Source: Hippasteria phrygiana (Eukaryota > Echinodermata > Asteroidea > Valvatida > Goniasteridae). Taken from it: DNA of 64,000 bases. Position 1 is the first letter of the stretch. Each line of letters begins with the position of its first letter. The position numbers and the translations under genes are program-made. This document shows positions 43,520 to 54,046 of the stretch, piece after piece. The notes under the pieces were generated by a model that was not told the origin of the DNA, did no database searches, and was given only the letters and a program-made list of their open reading frames with translations. The DNA lies in contig JAZGUH010000564.1 in the NCBI GenBank assembly GCA_037893225.1, positions 1,674,001 to 1,738,000 on the forward strand. Reading direction: 5' to 3'.

Positions 43520-44761
43520 GAGATAAGATATTGCGGTAACACCCACTAAACCAACGACCAAAGCCGTTTTTTCTTCTTTGTGAGTATCTGGTGGTTGTGG
43601 AGTTGGTGGTGGCGGTGTATCATATTATCTAAAGTATCTATTGCTGGTGGTGGGGAAGTATCTATATTATCAGATTGTGGTGAAATATCTATATTATCTA
43701 AAGTATATATGATACTCGATGGTGGGGGTATATCTAAAGTATCTGAGGTTGTTGGTGGTGGGGGTATGCTAGCGTTCAAGTTGACATTTAGTCCTATCGA
43801 TAAATCGGACGTCGCTATCTGTATATTATTATTATAACCCTGATGAATACCGACTGCAAGTATAACCCGGGGCTTATCACAAAGTTTAGTGAACTTCTAG
43901 CGTACTTCTAGCGAATTTTGAAATCTAGCGATAGAAGCTTCTAGATCCGTAGGACCATACATGACGTCTTCTACGACATTTTCAAATTGCATTTGCGCGT
44001 CCAACCCAGTACCCGGCGTTAGGATACTCGTTTTTGTTTGAGCTTGCGCACCCAGTATGGCGTACACGTACGTTCTCACGCTCTCGTTTATGTATGCTAT
44101 ACCCACATCGGTAAACAAGCTCGTTTGAGGTATAAACTTTTGCAACGTCCACGGATTGTCTGATCCACGAAACCGTGTATACACTATAATGATAGGCGTC
44201 ACCCTCCTCTCCAAATCCTATGTAGGTGGCATCGGAGTATCTGACGATATCAAGATCGACCTCGCTAGGGTTGTAATTTTTACCCAGATAGATCTTGTGA
44301 GAGTCATAATTTCTACCCGGTACGGGTAGAACATTGTAATAAGATGCATTACCTAATTCTCCAGAAGTTAAGTCTACAGTCTGTTTAAAACTCACGATCG
44401 AATCCTACACCACAACCCGAAGTTGCGCACCAAACTGCAAAGTTGAGTTGGTTTTGATAAAACATGGGATCCGATGCATAACGTTTGATTTGTTCGTCGT
44501 GTTTTATGTCAGACATGATATAATCGCTAAACAAATCTGCGAAATTTGTTTTAAAAGATCCTTTGGTGTTGGCATTTACGATGATGGTAAGATGGCTCAA
44601 GTTCATCGGCGTTATAAGCGAACGAACTGCGTCATTCTCGTCTAATAATTTAGAAATCTTATCGTCGACGTTTTGTGTGTTTTAGCTTTATCCACGATAT
44701 CTTTGGCATTTTTAGTACACTGTTATTGGCGTATAACATTTGAGCAATTCGTGGATCCATT
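43520..44761 (-). pseudogene. Large structural-type protein with C-terminal transmembrane tail, multiply frameshifted
   Basis: ATG at 44761 (MDPRIAQMLYANNSVLKMPK). Blocks in changing frames follow: VDDKISKLLDENDAVRSLIT and IVVNANTKGSFKTNFADLFS, then KRYASDPMFYQNQLNFAVWC (44606-44385); the next block overlaps (44395-43982, SYYNVLPVPGRNYDSHKIYL); then FTDVGIAYINESVRTYVYAI and LGAQAQTKTS (44214-43897); and finally NIQIATSDLSIGLNV, a proline-rich stretch (43779-43560) and a hydrophobic tail (TALVVGLVGVTAISYLVY). The conserved NFAVWCATSGCG and SVRTYVYAILGAQAQT blocks recur in this element type elsewhere. A virion or membrane protein is plausible, but no named domain is recognised. At least three frameshifts are present. 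Confidence 0.6.
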
Positions 44762-44815
44762 TTTACAAAACAAACAATTAATTTAAACGTTTTATACATA
44801 AAACGATTACATAAA
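44762..44815. promoter_or_regulatory. Second divergent promoter region with AAACGATT
   Basis: Fifty-four bases separate the starts at 44761 (-) and 44816 (+). It contains AATTTAAACGTTTTATA (44780-44796) and AAACGATT (44801-44808). It closely resembles 42035-42084 in position, length and words. Confidence 0.45.
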
Positions 44816-45523
44816 ATGGAGTCGCACGTTGTTGAAATGAGTGGAAGTGAAAAAGCATTTACTTTATCAGAACCCATAGATAACACGAGCGGAGATTACT
44901 GTATGAGTTTAAACAACGCAACGTTTACCGTGAGTTTGTACAATATACTTCATGATGCGAAAATAAGATATCACAAAATCGATCCCGATCAACCTACCAA
45001 ATATATTGTACGGGGTAGAATTTCGGTTCCAACAGGAAGGTACGATATCAATTGGATTCTATATAAATTAGGTAATATAGAATTTTTGAAAGTTTCTGTA
45101 GACAGGTTTGCGCAAAAATTATTCATTAGTGCTATAACGGAAAATTAATACTTAAATTTCGATCCAGACATTACCAATTTGTTGGGGTTACCAGCTAATA
45201 ATTTGATCCACGGTGTAGATTACGTAGGAAATTACAATATGAATCTTATCAACAATATTTGTATACATTGCGATCAGCTATCCACTCGAGATAATTTCTA
45301 CAATGGACAGCGTACAAACGTGTTGGATATCATACTGTTAGTCGCGAACGGGAATGCGAGCGATATTGAATTAAATCGCGTTATTTATATCGAAACAAAA
45401 AAATTAATCCCTCACAGACTCGTCAGCTCTAAGATAAACCAACTCAGCTTTAGCGTCCGGGATTCTTGCAGTGAGTTAATTGAGAATCATGGAAAAAGAT
45501 TGTCTTTCATGCAGAGGTTATGA
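44816..45523 (+). pseudogene. Beta-rich protein of the Polinton-like element, one in-frame stop
   Basis: ATG at 44816 in AAAATGG context. It encodes MESHVVEMSGSEKAFTLSEP, then FTVSLYNILHDAKIRYHKID and SVPTGRYDINWILYKLG. An in-frame TAA at 45146-45148 interrupts the frame, which then continues unchanged with GLPANNLIHGVDYVGNYNMN, NNICIHCDQLSTRDNFYNGQ and LSFSVRDSCSELIENHGKRL to a stop at 45521-45523. The NxxIxCDQ, DNxFNGQ and IRDxxxxLIxNHG pattern is shared with proteins found beside the same integrase in other invertebrates. The beta-rich layout suggests a penton- or vertex-like virion part, which is inference only. A single nonsense change separates the halves. Confidence 0.6.
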
Positions 45524-45566
45524 AAAGGATGATTTTAAAAAATCTTGTTGGGAAATACTAATTTTT

Positions 45567-48500
45567 TTATATAGAATAATTACCAAAAGTCAGCGTGTTT
45601 ATACCGTCTGGTAAAATATATCTCTTTGTATCTAACGGATTTAACGATTGTTTAACCTGCGATTCTGTGTAAATCATGTGTAGTTCGGATCCAATTTTCA
45701 TCATAGTGTGAGAATAGCATTCGTTTTCTAAAACGCAATTTTTTTAATTTTCTTACGATAGCTCGTTGTTTATAGTCACTTTGTTGACACTATTAGCCTT
45801 CTTTATAACGTCATTATCTCCGTATAAAATCGAATACATCTTTGGTCTGATACAAACTGCTTCGCTAATAACTCGTCCCCACACTCATCTTTAAATTTAC
45901 CGAGAACCTTTCTATTTTCGCTCGAGAATAACTCGTGGTCTTGCGGATAGTTGCTAAAATCGTAGAGTCAGATCTCCTTTTCATGTCTTGATAAACGTCT
46001 TTTGTATAGACAATCGACAACAAACTGTCTGTGTCGGTATACATCAACCTTACTCTGTCTCCATACGTCCTTTTTAATGTATTATAGTAAAAGTCGTACA
46101 ATAGAGTTTTTGATAAGTCTAAGATGCTAACGCCGCAATAGATGGGTTTGTTCAAATGAACTTTAGTTATGTACGATTCTACAAATGATAAACTACATTC
46201 TTCAAACGCAGTAGTAGACTTGTAGCTCGGTTTGGACGTTATTTCTTTGTATTTTTCAGCTTGATCGTCTCGCAGTATAATTCCATTTATTCTACTTCTG
46301 ACATTTTCCATGTTTTGCTAAATACCGAGTTGTTCATCAACTTGAACAAATCTTTTTCAAAATCTGATTTTGCACATTTTCTTAGTTGGGTGTTTTTGTC
46401 GATGTACGATTTCATCCAAGGCGATTGTTTAAATTGTAGAACTCGATGTACTTGCACTAGTTTTAGACCTAGTTTTAGACATTGTTTCAAGTTGACGTAG
46501 TGTAATACATATTTGTCTTTGGTATATATCGTACCCGTTAATTTTGGCACATCCGCGCTAGATCCTATCGAATCCATCAAGTTTAGTTGATGCTCCGATA
46601 ACCATTCTTCCGGTATGACTATATTATCTGACGCTAGCGGATAGTCGTTGTGTAGTTTGTGTAGTTTGTTTGGATATTCTAGGGATACCTCAAACATGTA
46701 TCCTGTTTTAGAAGTGTCATTTAGCGACATAATGCGATCGTGGGAAAATGTCTTGGGAGCGATCCATTTAAATCCTCCGCAGGGCAAGTATTGACTCATA
46801 GCCCATCCGTACAAATTGTTGGCATCGAGATAGAGAACATGCGAAGACTCCTCATTGGGGTTGTAGTCTTTTAGATACTCGTTATTCGCCTTGAAATATC
46901 TAGCGCTTCCAACACTCGATATTCCTCCTCTTTTCGCCTTTTCGAAAAATACGTGTTGGTCTATATCGGTCAAAAGTTCCAATTCAATTTTCGAGTGTTT
47001 CAATAACGCGTCCCACGATAAACCGGGTGCTGTGTAGTAGTTGGAAGGATCCAATTTGTAGTTTGTTCTATACATTCGCCTAAAATTCTCAAACACAGCA
47101 GCGAGTAACAAAGTGTCTGTAGTCACGTACAAGTCGTGATATTCACCCAAGTTTTTAATACCAAATGTTTCCCATACTCGTTGCGCTCTTTCGTAGTCTT
47201 CGCTCAATATGTGTTTGTTCTTTAGACAACTATAAGAGCACTCCTTGGGTGGTAAACGAGTCTCATCAAATTTCTCAAAACTGTCCATATACTCGTAAGG
47301 ATAAACACCCTTTTGTAATAGCGAATCTACGTTATCTTCACCAAAATGTTTTAGGAGTAAACTCAAAGATTCTCTCGGAAAAGATTTTACCAATTCGTCA
47401 AGTGATCTAGACAAAATTAAACGAGTCGATAAATGTATATTGACCTACCGAAAAGGAAACGTTTTTTTCTGAATTTTTTGGTATACATCCGATATCTTCT
47501 TGGTACTTTAAAATACCCTGCATGATCAAGTGCGCGTTGTAATTCTCTAAATTGTGAAAGATGACTGGGATTGACGTTATGTTGGGTCGTATTTGTAATT
47601 TAAGATTACAGTAATCGTGTGCAGGACCGCGATATTTACCGGTGATGTGACAGTGATCTCTAACTTTTCGAGGTTATGAACTTGTCTACTGTATCCGTCT
47701 CTTGGTATATTTTACAACCATCGCATCTAACGAAAACGTACGAATAACCGCAGGCCCTGTGAATGCGAGTTTTACATTCACTCGTCGTTTTTTCTCATAT
47801 AGAGATCCGCGTATATGACGAAATGTGCGTCTTGTAATTTTTGATTGTTTTTGAATTTTAATATATTATCGCCTGGAGCTGGCATTTCAACTCTAGCTAT
47901 AGGCATGTCTATTCCTTTCCAATCTACCTCGTGTATTTCAAACTTTTCTAACGAATTAAAATGAGATAAACATCTCAAGCAGAAATGTTAACGGTGTTGA
48001 CTGTTCGTAACGATAGACAATACCGGTAATCTAGGCAAGTTCTTTATCCAGCAATAATGACCGTTAAACAACAGCAAATTTACGCATTTTTAGCAGCTGG
48101 ATTTTTAGATAGGTATAATGGATATATCGATTCTTCTTCTTCATATCCAAGCACGTTTATACTTGGATTATTTTGTCTTTCTATTCTAGGTAGCTGGGTG
48201 TGGGAAAGTCTACATCTTTAAAATTTAAGCCGTCATCAGTGTTTTCAATACAACTTTTATTTTCGCGAAATTGGTAATTTGGGTTTGTTTCTATTTTGTT
48301 TTTAACTTTATCTGTGTATGTACCCAAAGCCTCTCTTATACACCATCTTATACACTCTTGATCTTCGTTTTTGATGTTGATGGTTGCGTGTTTTTCATCG
48401 ATAAATTCGGGTAGTGCTACGTAAGAAGCACCTATCATAGGGTTAACTCTGTTGATGTTGATGTAAAATGCTAGTATTTTATCTATAGCCCAACCACTTC

Positions 48501-48750
48501 CTTTATTCGTGTATTTATCTATCGTATTTAATATCGTTTCAAATTGTCTGAGAGTTGTACCAACCTTATTCTCGTTTAAGACACGATTTTGATGACTAAA
48601 ATGAGTTGCCGTTGAAGTTACAATCATACCTCCTGACGTTATTTTTATATACTTCACTTTCATAGCAATCTGAAGTTTTATCCTTATTATTTCTCTTAAT
48701 TCAGCTGTAATTAAACAATACAGTAAAAATTGATCAAATGATGAAAACAA
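45567..48750 (-). pseudogene. Family-B (protein-primed type) DNA polymerase of the Polinton-like element
   Basis: DNA polymerase that would replicate the element. Blocks in order on the minus strand: N-terminal domain (48750-48181) with GSGWAIDKILAFYIN and IGASYVALPEF; a damaged linker with HYCWIKNLPRL; FCLRCLSHFNSLEKFEIH and FVIYADL (exonuclease I-like, near 47800); DYCNLKLQIRPNITSIPVIF and FHNLENYNAHLIMQG near 47560-47600; then 47414-46287, with EYHDLYVTTDTLLLAAVFE and motif A YLDANNLYGWAM. Motif B is LMNNSVFSKT, then a frame change and MENVRSRI. Motif C is YTDTDSLLS (about 46040). After another shift come [10 protein letters not shown] and ILPDGINTLTFGNYSI, with a stop at 45567. At least four frameshifts and a missing zinc-like stretch near 47680 make it inactive. 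The likely start is an internal ATG near 48663. Confidence 0.9.
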
Positions 48751-50140
48751 ACGACGAAATAAGAAAACAGTTTCAACAGGGTTTGTGAAGTGGACTTACA
48801 AAGTGGACAATGTTACAAAGTTGACTAACAATACTGCACTTTACGTTAAGGAGAAATGGGCAAGCGTCAGAGCCCCATTCGAATCAAAGAATGTCTATCT
48901 TTTAAGTCGTTTCTCCGTCTTAAAAACTACGTCCCTCTCACACCCATTGTCAAGATTAAATGGAAAAAAAGTGTTCGTTCTTACTAATGCTTTGAGGTAT
49001 AAGATGAATTTCATTTTATTGTTCAGTATTGGCCAGCAGTATAGAAGCCCTCCTGGCCTATGTGCTTGCACATTTACCCAATGCTATTGTTAACATTTCG
49101 CACGGGTGCACAACTTTTGTTCATTCAACACGATGCACAAGTACGTAGAAATGTGTGCTCACACAGCCACGCAGTGCAGCATTGGTGGGAAAACGCCCTC
49201 TTCGTAACCTCTCAAATCCAAATGGAGTTATACATGTATGACAGTGTTACAGCTACGGAAATATACTGGGTTAAAAAAATAACCAAATGCTACCGGCGTG
49301 ACCGTACGGGATTGAGGATTTCTAACACCAACACCAAGGACATTTTGCGAGCAGCTTATTTGTGGAACCAATGTCATTGTCTGCGTCGCAATATCTTAAT
49401 CACCACAGGAAACCGTTTCGTTTGAAAAATACATAACGTTCGAAAATCCTATGAAAAGTATTCATTCGGTAAGTTTCTTGCGGTCACTTTGACTATCCAT
49501 TCTGTATATATATATCCATGGATTGCCCTCTCTGTTAATATTTTAGTGGCCATTGTTTAAATAACGGATAGGAACAGTTATCAAAAGTCAAATAAAACGG
49601 GATAAATTATTTTAGTCTAATAAAATGAAAGTGAAAAAAGTGAATTTCGTGACAAAGTCGTGACGATGCTAATTTTATAACGAAAAAAGCAACGGCAAAG
49701 ACATAAGGCAAAAACTAAGTTATGATTTTAACATAAGAAATTATACATGTCAATAGAAAAAAAATAAGAAGGGAATCTCACTTTAAATAAAAGTGTATCA
49801 TCGCCACCGAAAAAATACAAAATATAAATTCACAGCGGGAAGTTGATAAATGCAAAGAAAACATTCAGTTGTGTAAACGGAATTAAATAATTGACCAAAA
49901 TGCCAAAAGTCCACTGTAAACAAATCGTTAAATTCACGACGAAATGTTAAGGATTAGCCCCATAATAGAAGTTCCACGGAAATACATAATAGCTTTATAA
50001 TTAGCGGACGCAGGGTATTATTTTCGCTCGAAGGTCTTTGGATTTTACGTGTACTTTTTTTTTACAGTGCATATACAATTATATGCACTGTAAAAAGGTC
50101 CTAAATTTTACTGCGCAAATTTGAGAAATTAAAGTCGGGT
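48751..50140. other. No supported gene; right flank of the Polinton-like element
   Basis: Open frames at 48785-49093 and 49060-49425 have no recognisable content. The right end of the element should be here, but no inverted copy of the left flank was found by eye. Confidence 0.35.
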
Positions 50141-50144
50141 ATAT

Positions 50145-50950
50145 TGTAGCGGTCCGGCGGCCCTTCCGCCCTGCTTCCTGACTGGGGATGCCACCGGACG
50201 ATCGCTGACAGGATAGGGCCTTCCCGACGAGCGGTGTTCGGGAAACCCGGGACGTAACTCCGTTTGGAGGAAGTCTACCCCCAGACACCACAGTGGGCCA
50301 GTGACATTCACGCATTCACGCTCACCTCAATAGGCTCACTCACTCGATTGACAACATACAAATCACCAAGTCACAGTGCGTCAGATATTTGTGTACACAG
50401 TGGTTTATTCAACTCCCGCCTAATAGGCGGCTCCTGGATAGGTGGTTCCTAGATAGGTGGTTCCTAGATAGGTGGTTCCTAGATAGGTGGTTCCTAGATA
50501 GGTGGTTCCTAGATAGGTGGTTCCTAGATAGGTGGTTCCTTAAGTAAACTGAAACTCGGTCATAACTTGGTTGGTTTACTCTGCGGTGTTCACTCACCGA
50601 CTATATGCTCAATGTAGCCCTCTCAGTGGGTCCCGCTTCTCTGCGCGCTAGGTGATTAGCGGTAGCAGCGGAGACTAAAGATTCACGGCCAAAATCAGCG
50701 GCAACGCTAAGCAGTCACACAAAGTTGGAGAGTTGCTCAGAGCGACGTGCGAGACTCAAGAGAGCAAAAAGCAAGAGAGCCACGCACGGCCGACGCGTCC
50801 TTATATACTCGCGGGCGGCACGTGCTCACTGCCATACCTCGGGCAATACAATGCGCTGCAAAGCTAGCTGTAGCAGCATGGGACCACCGACGCGGGCACC
50901 AGTACGTACCGTAGACTAGTACTAGATCCCTAACTCAATGTTTCGTTACA
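50145..50950 (+). mobile_element. Solo LTR, 806 bp, ATAT duplication
   Basis: It starts TGTAGCGGTCCGG and ends TTTCGTTACA. The ends TGTAGCG and CGTTACA are imperfectly inverted. ATAT flanks both sides (50141-50144, 50951-50954), a 4-bp duplication compatible with Ty3/Gypsy. It contains a 15-bp tandem repeat and a TATA-like CCTTATATACTC at about 50800. No internal coding region or second LTR is nearby, so this is a solo LTR left by recombination. I see no sign that it belongs to the Gypsy element at 59.3-64 kb. Confidence 0.7.
50434..50540. repeat. 15-bp tandem repeat inside the solo LTR
   Basis: Seven copies of ATAGGTGGTTCCTAG, almost identical. Fresh copies suggest recent slippage. Confidence 0.95.
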
Positions 50951-51067
50951 ATATTTTAAATCATTAAAAAAACCACTAAACTTGTGAATCCCCTCCCCCC
51001 AAAGATTCACTTTTAAATTAATCTCGTTTACACATTAAATTGTCTGCCAGTGCTTTCACAACAAAGC

Positions 51068-51159
51068 CTGTAGATTCTCAAAATAATCTACAGTAACTGT
51101 ACATTCTTTTTAAAGAATGTACAATAAAGTGTAGATTCTTAGAAATAATCTGCACTTTA
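51068..51159. repeat. Three consecutive hairpins
   Basis: Hairpin 1: CTGTAGATT/AATCTACAG (51068-51093). Hairpin 2: TGTACATTCTTT/AAAGAATGTACA (51098-51123). Hairpin 3: TAAAGTGTAGATT/AATCTGCACTTTA (51125-51159, one mismatch). The arms of hairpins 1 and 3 are related. The function is unknown. Confidence 0.75.
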
Positions 51160-51589
51160 CTGAATGGAGTGACGTCACAAGAGTAGTTTAATTGAAGGGA
51201 ATGGTTAAAGTTTAACAGGTGTCGTTAGAATCATACACTTATAAACATTGCTACAAGGGGAATTTATATTAATCATATTTCCAATATTTTCATGAGTCCT
51301 CTTCCGGTCAGTATAAAGTGTGAACTTAGTGTGAACTTACTACAGAGGTTTGTGACAAGTCAAAAATCACTCTGATTTCCATATTTGACGTTTACCCACC
51401 AACTCTTGAAAAAAATACATAAGTAGGTATCCTAACTTTTTCGCCCATTTTGTGCGGTTTTCAAAACGTTCCAAGTTGTGTAGAGTTGATAAAAAGCTGT
51501 CTTTTATGAATGTTGTCGTTTTTTAGATATTCAATTTTGTTTTGAGTTGCTATAGTTTAAACAGGCATTTTTAACAGATCTGATAAAGT

Positions 51590-51970
51590 TCAGATACAAT
51601 CGTTAATTGCTGTTCATAAAACACAGTTTAATTGCCCTTGTATATACTTGAATTACGATCTTTATAATTGTGTTCTATAAGCAAACATTTTAATAGCTCT
51701 TGTGTGGAAATTACGATCAATAATTATGTTCTATATCGACACGTTTTAACCGTGCACGATCATAAATTGGTGTTCAAAGGAAACATTTCAATAGCTTTTG
51801 TATACTTGTTACGATCATTGGTTGCTGTTATAAGCTCTTGTGTAGATAATTACGAGCATTTATGATGTTCTATATGCAAACTTTTAACCGTGTACGATCA
51901 TAAATTGGTCTTCAAGTGAAACATTTTAATAGCTCTGGTATACTTGTTACGATCAATGCTTGCTGTTCAG
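51590..51970. repeat. Tandem repeat, about 70-bp (140-bp higher-order) unit
   Basis: Recurring words include TTACGATCAATNNTT, TGTTCTATA, AACATTTTAATAGCTCTTG and TATACTTG. A 140-bp higher-order period is seen in CCGTGCACGATCATAAATTGG (about 51750) versus CCGTGTACGATCATAAATTGG (about 51890). The array runs directly into the DIRS terminal copy. Confidence 0.75.
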
Positions 51971-51972
51971 AA

Positions 51973-52325
51973 TAATTCCTTTTATCATTATTTGGTACAC
52001 ATGAGCATTGGTGGATGGAGAGGTTTCATGCATACATGTACATAAGAACATTTATTATTGCGTGATACTGCTTGTAGCATTTGTCTCTTATTTAGAGACA
52101 GCTTATGTACATGTACCAGCGGGAAACGGCGCGAAAGTTATGTTTCACGATTTCCAAATAATAATTATTCATAGAGACGTCACACGCGTGTTGGGAAAAA
52201 CTTTTAGCCAATAGAATTCCCCTCCTTCGCGTCGGGACGCTTGGTTCGGCGGTAAAATTTTTCCACTTTGTCACAGCCTTTCTTCGAGGGCAGACTAATT
52301 TTTGGGTCTGGGATCTTAATTTCGC
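51973..52325 (+). repeat. DIRS-type terminal region, copy 2 (isolated)
   Basis: Same orientation and more than about 90% similar by eye to 32720-33125, apart from an internal gap after TTATTTGGTA. It is not followed by gag or RT, so it is a solo terminal repeat or a 5' fragment of the same DIRS family. Confidence 0.8.
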
Positions 52326-53074
52326 CCATCACCATCCCCGTTTCTCCACCCTGCATAAAGGTTCTTTATATTCCTCATATTGTTTCAGGCTGCATGAGTA
52401 TTTGCACTGGGCATTTTCTTAGGCGTTGCACAGCCAGTAACCCATTTTGTCGTGTTTCTGGAGGGAATTGATCAAGTTATAATTAAATAACCCTAATTGT
52501 TCTGAATTAATACAGTTGTCATAGCGCACGCGAGTATCATGTGACTATGATCCTGCCCGAATGTGCAACATCGGTGGGGACTACAGCTGTACATGTTCAT
52601 TTTAGGTGATTTCAAGTGCATAATTGTTTGATGTGCTAATGCTGGGACTGGTGTGCCCAGCATAGATTCGAGCCTGGTGTGCCCATGCGTCGGGCCTGGT
52701 GTTGTCCCTGGAATCGGGCCTGGTGTGCCCCTGGGTTGGGGCCTGGTGTGCCCCTGGGTTGGGGCCTGGTGTGCCCACTAATTTGTATTGTAGGTCTTTG
52801 GTTGAATTTGCCGGTATGCCCTTACAACGGTATCTGGCAAATAATAAAAGACAGCAGGCTGTGGCAAACTGTAAAACTGAATTGACCTGTTGTTTATGCC
52901 CCCTCATTTGAGTCCGAGTATAATACTGCATTATAGCGTACCCATATTCGAACTTCATGACGACCTAACATAGAGCATGGAGGAAGGAAAAAAGAGCGAC
53001 TAGTGATATATTACTACGTTTTTTTGTGGAAATAAAACAAGTTTGTGTTGTTTTTTAAAGTGAACAAAGAAACT
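52326..53074. other. No gene; contains a 25-bp tandem repeat
   Basis: No coding region supported. At 52672-52777 there are four imperfect copies of CCTGGTGTGCCCCTGGGTTG plus five more bases, the last copies being near-identical. Confidence 0.5.
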
Positions 53075-53146
53075 GGCACGAGCGGGATTCAAACCTGCGA
53101 CCTCCGGGTTACCGTACCGGCGCTCCACCAACTGAGCTATCTTGCC
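53075..53146 (-). tRNA. tRNA-like sequence (probably tRNA-derived repeat)
   Basis: On the minus strand the 72-base sequence begins GGCAAGATAGCTCAGTTGGT and ends AATCCCGCTCGTGCC. It has a good A box (TAGCTCAGTTGG) and a B box with one deviation (GGTTTGAATCC). The acceptor stem pairs 6 of 7 and the D and T stems form. The anticodon loop is imperfect: U33 is C and the closing pair mismatches, so the anticodon is unclear. It therefore looks like a tRNA-derived repeat or pseudogene rather than a working tRNA. AACAAAGA/TCTTTGTT inverted words flank it. Confidence 0.6.
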
Positions 53147-53925
53147 CTATGTTGGCGGTCTCCCAAATTGTCAGTATCTTTGTTCGAGTGGGCGCTTTTT
53201 GTGTTTGTGTTGTAATGGAGTGTAAAATATGATTTTTTTTCTGTCTGTTGATTTCAATTAGTTTACATTGAGAGGGAAATATTAGTTGTTTATAATTCAG
53301 GGATGAGATTCTTCCGACTTTTGGCGGAATTCCGACTTTGGGATTGTGAAAATCCGACTTTGAATTTCAGTTCCAACATTTTAGAATCTCCGACCTTGAC
53401 AAGTTGACTTCTGAAGTTCCGACCTTTTACTTTCCAACAATTTTGAAACGAAATAAAACAGTTTTTGCTTACTATTTTGCCTCGTGTCACACTTTTTTTT
53501 TCAAGTTTAATATGCCTCGCGAACGAGAATGTCTAGGCATTTCCCCTGAACCAACTTGCGACAACCGCTGGTCAAATTTGCCTGGTACCCAGGTTATATT
53601 TTGTGCATAGATTACCAGGCAAAATCAACCAGTGGTTGACAATGTTCGCTGATCGAACTTTGTGCAGGCTGCCATTGAGAGACAGGATAAAACAACGAAT
53701 TCCATTGGCTCTTGCCGAAACAAAATGGGATACCTTACGCATATTGACCACTGACAATCACTGTGTAAAGTGCATTCGTGTTAGGTCAACTATGTAACTA
53801 ACGGTCTTACAACTGCTCTGATTGGCATGTTTTTGTGGACATTTCCGCTTTCAACCAAAGACCGAGCACGGATCATGCGCCGCGCGCGCTGCAACGCACG
53901 AACAATGATCTGGTGCACGCCTGGT

Positions 53926-54046
53926 GTACTTGTTCGGTACTTGTTCGGTACTTGTTCGGTACTTGTTCGGTACTTGTTCGGTACTTGTTCGGTACTTGTT
54001 CGGTACTTGTTCGGTACTTGTTCGGTACTTGTTCGGTACTTGTACT
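53926..54046. repeat. 11-bp tandem repeat (GGTACTTGTTC), about 10 copies
   Basis: Near-perfect array. All open frames through it (QVPNKYRTST and similar) are artefacts. Confidence 0.95.

Larger units (their letters stand above)
38315..48750. mobile_element. Polinton/Maverick-like element with non-canonical gene set
   Basis: The pairing of a family-B DNA polymerase with an N-terminal extension (-) and a retroviral-type DDE integrase (+) defines the Polinton/Maverick class. About eight additional small genes fill the gaps in alternating orientation: minus 38315-42034, plus 42085-43517, minus 43520-44761, plus 44816-45523, minus 45567-48750. Genes abut closely, and starts share an AAAATGG context. 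I do not recognise an FtsK/HerA ATPase, an adenain-like protease or a standard hexon. TIRs and the 6-bp duplication could not be located, so the coordinates cover only the coding part. Most genes contain stops or frameshifts, so this is a decayed copy. Confidence 0.8.

Noticed and set aside
43580..43837. Plus-strand frame rich in Trp/Gly/Ser (SIWWLWSWWW)
   Set aside because: Antisense of the proline-rich tail of the minus-strand Polinton-like protein.
48785..49425. Two plus-strand frames of 102 and 121 codons right of the polymerase
   Set aside because: No recognisable motif, no conserved start context of the element, and composition like the neighbouring non-coding DNA.
50409..50597. Frame with RNHLS repeats
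   Set aside because: Translation of the 15-bp array in the solo LTR.
53075..53146. Functional tRNA-Thr (GGT-like anticodon)
   Set aside because: The anticodon loop lacks U33 and its closing pair, and the B box deviates. A tRNA-derived repeat is more likely.
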